DNA of 64,000 nucleotides from Gordonibacter pamelaeae (GTDB taxonomy: Bacteria > Actinomycetota > Coriobacteriia > Coriobacteriales > Eggerthellaceae), in NCBI RefSeq assembly GCF_042665095.1, contig NZ_JBHTBV010000001.1. One strand, given 5' to 3'. Under the pieces are notes generated by a model. That model ran no database searches. It saw only the letters and a list, made by a program, of their open reading frames with translations, and was not told where the DNA came from. Positions within the stretch are counted from its first letter, which is position 1, and every line of letters starts with the position of its first letter. This document shows positions 60,879 through 64,000 of this stretch, piece after piece. The position numbers were made by a program, and so were the translations under genes.

Positions 60879-60909
60879 ATTGAAGCACATGGAGCGCACT
60901 CCAAGTCAA
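60879..60909 (-). promoter_or_regulatory. MerR-type promoter with 19-base spacer and operator
   Basis: On the minus strand, -35 TTGACT (60904-60909) and -10 TTCAAT (60879-60884) are 19 bases apart. The spacer holds the dyad TGGAG-TGCG-CTCCA (60890-60903), close to the CTTGGAGT-ACTCCAAG operator of AdhR/NmlR-type regulators. The long spacer is the mark of MerR activation by DNA distortion. Confidence 0.8.
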
Positions 60910-60945
60910 GGGGGTTTCGCGAAAGCGCCTCCGGGGCTGCGGCGG

Positions 60946-61098
60946 CTACTGGTAGAAATGCCGGACGATGAACGACACCACGAGGATGAACCCCGCGGCC
61001 AGAAGCGAGCCGAGCGTGCGGGGGTCGGCCTTCGCGGTGCTGCGGGCCGTGCTTGCGGGTTGGAGGTCGGCGATGTCGGTGTTCGGGTTCCTGGTCAT
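60946..61098 (-). CDS. 50-residue tail-anchored membrane protein
   Basis: A polar N-terminal half (MTRNPNTDIADLQPASTARS) is followed by one C-terminal membrane helix (LGSLLAAGFILVVSFIVRHF). A GGGAGG site precedes the ATG. Similar in layout to the 71-residue protein at 29833. It lies between MerR and the ABC-F gene; function unknown. Confidence 0.65.
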   Translation of the reverse strand: MTRNPNTDIADLQPASTARSTAKADPRTLGSLLAAGFILVVSFIVRHFYQ

Positions 61099-61292
61099 GC
61101 GGGAGTGCCTCCCATCGTGCTCGTTCGTGGTTGCTTTCTGGGATCGGCGAAGCCGTTAGCCGTGCGCGGCCTCTTCCGCTATCATAGACAAGTTGCGCCT
61201 CCTGGCCTGCCGCGCATCGCCAGGCGGGCGGGCAAAGGCGCTGCCGGCTCTGCCGGCGCGACGAAACCTGCGACAGAAAGCACGCACGCACC

Positions 61293-63389
61293 ATGATCAT
61301 GCAGCTCGAACATATCTCGAAGTCGTTCGGAGGGCGCCAGCTCTTCCATGACGTGACGTTCCGCCTCGAGGAGTACGAGCGCCTGGCGCTCGTGGGCCCC
61401 AACGGCGCGGGCAAGACCACCATGCTCAACATCATCTCGGGGGCCGAGGACGCCGACGAGGGCCGCGTGCTGTTCGCCAAGGGCGCGCGCGTGGGCTACC
61501 TGGAGCAGGAGGCCATCGAGATGGCCGACCAGCCCATCTTCGAGGAGGTCATGTCCTCGCAGGTGGAGGTTCTGGAAGCCGAGCGCCGCCTGTACAAGCT
61601 GGAGCAGGAGCTGGGCGAGGATCCCACCGAGCAGCAGCTTGCGGCGGCCGGCCGCGCGCGCGACGCCTACGAGGTGCTGGGCGGCTACACCATCGAGGCC
61701 AAGGTGCGCAGCGTCATGTTCGGCCTCGGATTTGCGGAGGGCGACCTGCGCCGCCTGACCACGGAGTTCTCCGGCGGCTGGCAGATGCGCATCGCGCTGG
61801 CGAAGCTCCTCATCCGCAACCCCGAGGTGCTGCTGCTCGACGAACCCACGAACCACCTGGACCTGGAGAGCGTGAAATGGCTGGAAGGGTTCCTCCGCGG
61901 CTACGCGGGCACCGTGGTGGTGGTGAGCCACGACCGCGCGTTCATGGACAACATGGTGGACCGCGTGGCCGAGGTGGACAACGGCCAGGTGAACCTGTAC
62001 AAGGGCAACTACTCGGACTACCTGCGCATCCGCGAGGAGCGCCTCGAGCGCCTGCGCGCCGAGGCGGCGAAGCAGGCCGAGGAGATCGCCCACATGGAGG
62101 CGTTCGTCGAGAAGTTCCGCTACAAGCCCACGAAGGCCAAGCAGGTGCAGGACCGCGTGAAGAAGCTCGAGAAGATCAAGCGCATCGAGCTTCCCGAGGA
62201 GAAGAAGACCGTGCACTTCAACTTCAAGCAGCCGCCGCGCACCGGCGACGAGGTGGTGCGCGCCCGCGGCCTGGTGAAGCGCTTCGGCGACAAGACGGTG
62301 TACGACGGCTTCGACTTCACCATGTACCGCGGCGACAAGATAGCGCTCGTGGGCCCCAACGGCGCGGGCAAGTCCACGCTGCTGAAGATGGTGGCCGGGG
62401 CGCTCGCGCCCGATGCGGGCTCCATCGACTACGGCGTGCACGTGACGAAGACGTACTACGCCCAGCACCAGCTGGAGGAGCTGCACCCCGGCAACACCGT
62501 GTTCGAGGAGCTGGACCGCGTGGCGCCGGGCTGGACCATCTCGCAGGTGCGCACGCTCCTGGGCGCGTTCCTGTTCACGGGCGACGCGGTGGACAAGCGC
62601 GTGAGCGTGCTCTCCGGCGGCGAGAAGAGCCGCCTGGCGCTGGCGAAGATGCTCGTGGCGCCGCGCCCGCTCCTGTGCCTGGACGAGCCCACGAACCACC
62701 TGGACATCGCGAGCGCCGACATCCTCGAGCAGGCGCTCAAGGCGTTCGAGGGCACCATCCTCTTCATCACGCACGACCGCCATCTCATCAAGGGCGTGGC
62801 GAACCGCATCGTGGAGGTGGAGCCCGGCCGCGTGACCAACTACGACGGCGACTACGACTACTACCTGTTCAAGAGCGGCCAGCTGGACGGCCCCGCGCCC
62901 GAGGAGCGCTCGCTCGTGGACGAGGTCATGGGGGAGGGCGCCCCCGGCAAGGGCGCGAAGGGGCCGGGCGCAGGCTCCAAGACGGCGGCGAGCGCGAGCC
63001 GCCGCGAGCTGACGGCCTCCTCGGGGGGTGCCGCCGCGAAGCCGGCCGGCCAGCCCGCCGAGCTCACGGCCCCGCGCGAGAGCGCGCCCAAGACCAAGGA
63101 GCAGAAACGCCGCGAGGCCGAGGCGCGCAACCGCGCCTACGCCGCGCTCAAGAACCACCGCAAGCGCATCGCCGAGCTGGACCGCCAGATGGAGCGCGAC
63201 AACGCGCGCATGGCGGAGCTCTTGGAGCTCATGGCCGACCCGGACTTCTACATCAACGAGGACGCCTCCTCCGACGCCGTGGCCGAGCACGCCAAGATCA
63301 AGCAGCGCTTGGCCGCCGCCGAGGAGGAGTGGTTCGCGCTCACCGAGGAGCTGGAGGAAGAGATGGCCAGGCAGGCGGAGGGGCTGTGA
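61293..63389 (+). CDS. ABC-F family ATPase
   Basis: A 698-residue cytoplasmic protein with two ATPase domains and no membrane segment. Walker A is GPNGAGKT (G35-T42) in the first domain and GPNGAGKS in the second. Signature motifs are FSGGWQMRIALAK and LSGGEKSRLALAK, and Walker B/D-loop is LLDEPTNHLDL and CLDEPTNHLDI. The interdomain linker (about residues 245-300) is charged and helical. A C-terminal extension after about residue 540 ends in a coiled coil, as in Uup-like members. Such proteins bind the ribosome E site or act on translation. No strong ribosome site precedes the ATG. GTGA overlap with trmL. Confidence 0.92.
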   Translation: MIMQLEHISKSFGGRQLFHDVTFRLEEYERLALVGPNGAGKTTMLNIISGAEDADEGRVLFAKGARVGYLEQEAIEMADQPIFEEVMSSQVEVLEAERRLYKLEQELGEDPTEQQLAAAGRARDAYEVLGGYTIEAKVRSVMFGLGFAEGDLRRLTTEFSGGWQMRIALAKLLIRNPEVLLLDEPTNHLDLESVKWLEGFLRGYAGTVVVVSHDRAFMDNMVDRVAEVDNGQVNLYKGNYSDYLRIREERLERLRAEAAKQAEEIAHMEAFVEKFRYKPTKAKQVQDRVKKLEKIKRIELPEEKKTVHFNFKQPPRTGDEVVRARGLVKRFGDKTVYDGFDFTMYRGDKIALVGPNGAGKSTLLKMVAGALAPDAGSIDYGVHVTKTYYAQHQLEELHPGNTVFEELDRVAPGWTISQVRTLLGAFLFTGDAVDKRVSVLSGGEKSRLALAKMLVAPRPLLCLDEPTNHLDIASADILEQALKAFEGTILFITHDRHLIKGVANRIVEVEPGRVTNYDGDYDYYLFKSGQLDGPAPEERSLVDEVMGEGAPGKGAKGPGAGSKTAASASRRELTASSGGAAAKPAGQPAELTAPRESAPKTKEQKRREAEARNRAYAALKNHRKRIAELDRQMERDNARMAELLELMADPDFYINEDASSDAVAEHAKIKQRLAAAEEEWFALTEELEEEMARQAEGL

Positions 63390-63871
63390 GCGAGCCGTTG
63401 AACATCGTCCTCGTGGAGCCCGAGATTCCGCAGAACACGGGCAACATCGCGCGGACGTGCGCGTGCACGGGCGCGCGGCTGCATCTCGTAGAGCCGATGG
63501 GGTTCCGGCTCACGGCCAAGCAGCTCGCCCGTGCCGGCTGCGACTACTGGGACGAGGTCGACCTTGTCCGCTGGCCGTGCGCCGAGGCGTTTTTCGAGGC
63601 GCACGGCGGCTCCGAGCTGCACCTGTTCACCGGTCAGGCGCACCGCTCCTTCGCCGAGGTCTCCTACGGGCCGGGTGCCTTCCTCGTGTTCGGCCGCGAG
63701 AGCCGTGGCCTGGGCTTGGGGATCATCGAGGCGTATGCGGGCCGCTGCGTGCGCATCCCCATGCGAGAGGGCCTGCGCAGCCTCAACCTCTCCAACGCCG
63801 TGGCCGTGGCTACCTACGAGGCCCTACGCCAGCAGGGTTACTGCGGCCTCGGGGATAGCGCCGGCGCATGA
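63386..63871 (+). CDS. trmL: tRNA (cytidine/uridine(34)-2'-O)-methyltransferase TrmL
   Basis: A 161-residue SPOUT-fold methyltransferase that modifies the wobble base of tRNA-Leu in E. coli. Length matches the family (about 157). Motifs include VLVEPEIPQNTGNIARTC near the start, the knot segment FLVFGRESRGLG and the C-terminal knot motif RIPMREGLRSLNLSNAVAVATYEALRQ. The GTG start overlaps the ABC-F stop (GTGA), so it is translationally coupled; both genes act in translation. Confidence 0.94.
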   Translation: MSEPLNIVLVEPEIPQNTGNIARTCACTGARLHLVEPMGFRLTAKQLARAGCDYWDEVDLVRWPCAEAFFEAHGGSELHLFTGQAHRSFAEVSYGPGAFLVFGRESRGLGLGIIEAYAGRCVRIPMREGLRSLNLSNAVAVATYEALRQQGYCGLGDSAGA

Positions 63872-64000
63872 GGCGTCCGCCCGCGGCGGCGGGTTCCCCT
63901 GCCTGCTGACGCAGAAAAGGCCCTTCTTTGCCAAAAAACGGCCGGTGGGAGTGCGGCAGCCCGCTTGGACCGCCTAGACGGCGTAGCCGAGCCGCCTCCT
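63872..64000. other. 3' edge of window
   Basis: Contains no full gene. On the minus strand, codons ending in a TAG at 63974-63976 could be the last eight residues of a gene that lies mostly outside the window; the evidence is too thin to call it. Confidence 0.2.

Overview
The window is high-GC DNA with actinobacterial habits: GTG/TTG starts, two genes that look leaderless, an SOS box of the GAAC-N4-GTTC type, and membrane-anchored LuxR regulators. It carries three copies of a gene set made of a molybdopterin enzyme, a short two-cluster [4Fe-4S] protein and an MFS transporter. Together these point to a gut Eggerthellaceae member, most likely Gordonibacter or a close relative. The genus is inferred; no rRNA gene is present.

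Layout. 1-15000 is mostly housekeeping: a partial ATP-grasp protein, metK, an SOS-controlled dinD, priA, a D-Ala-D-Ala carboxypeptidase, a hybrid sensor kinase, the primary sigma factor and rlmKL. A dispersed palindromic repeat lies in frame inside priA, and a second copy fills the sigA-rlmKL gap. 15000-21000 is dehydroxylase-like operon 1 (MFS, Mo enzyme, Fe-S protein, a 59-residue protein with a flavinylation-like motif, LuxR). 20950-31000 holds a Crp/Fnr regulator; an operon of an NhaC-type transporter, a thioredoxin reductase-like protein and an arylsulfotransferase fused to thioredoxin; then a CocE-type hydrolase, a TetR regulator and small proteins. 30093-37800 is dehydroxylase-like operon 2. 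Its MFS gene has an in-frame TGA, and beside it lie a YefM/YoeB pair and a second LuxR gene. 38071-43503 is an unusual operon (fucose-isomerase-fold protein, carrier-protein-like small protein, SufS-like, SufE-like) divergent from a PucR regulator. 43538-51316 is the largest cluster, operon 3: Mo enzyme, Fe-S protein, a 65-residue protein, an amidohydrolase lacking metal ligands, two MFS transporters and a 90-residue protein with two flavinylation-like motifs. 51700-64000 returns to core genes: three tRNAs, trpS, a PadR module, two cyclic-di-GMP proteins, MerR, an ABC-F ATPase and trmL.

How the genes may work together. In each Mo operon an MFS protein probably imports or exchanges an aromatic substrate. 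The Fe-S protein would pass electrons to a cytoplasmic bis-MGD enzyme that removes a hydroxyl group, with LuxR-type sensors switching operons 1 and 2. These two operons share a GATAGG-N5/6-CCTA dyad upstream. Operon 3 adds a decarboxylase/lactonase-fold protein, which suits a multistep route on a larger polyphenol such as ellagic acid; that substrate is a guess. The sulfur-transfer operon at 38-42 kb matches no pathway I know and is the best candidate for an undescribed system.
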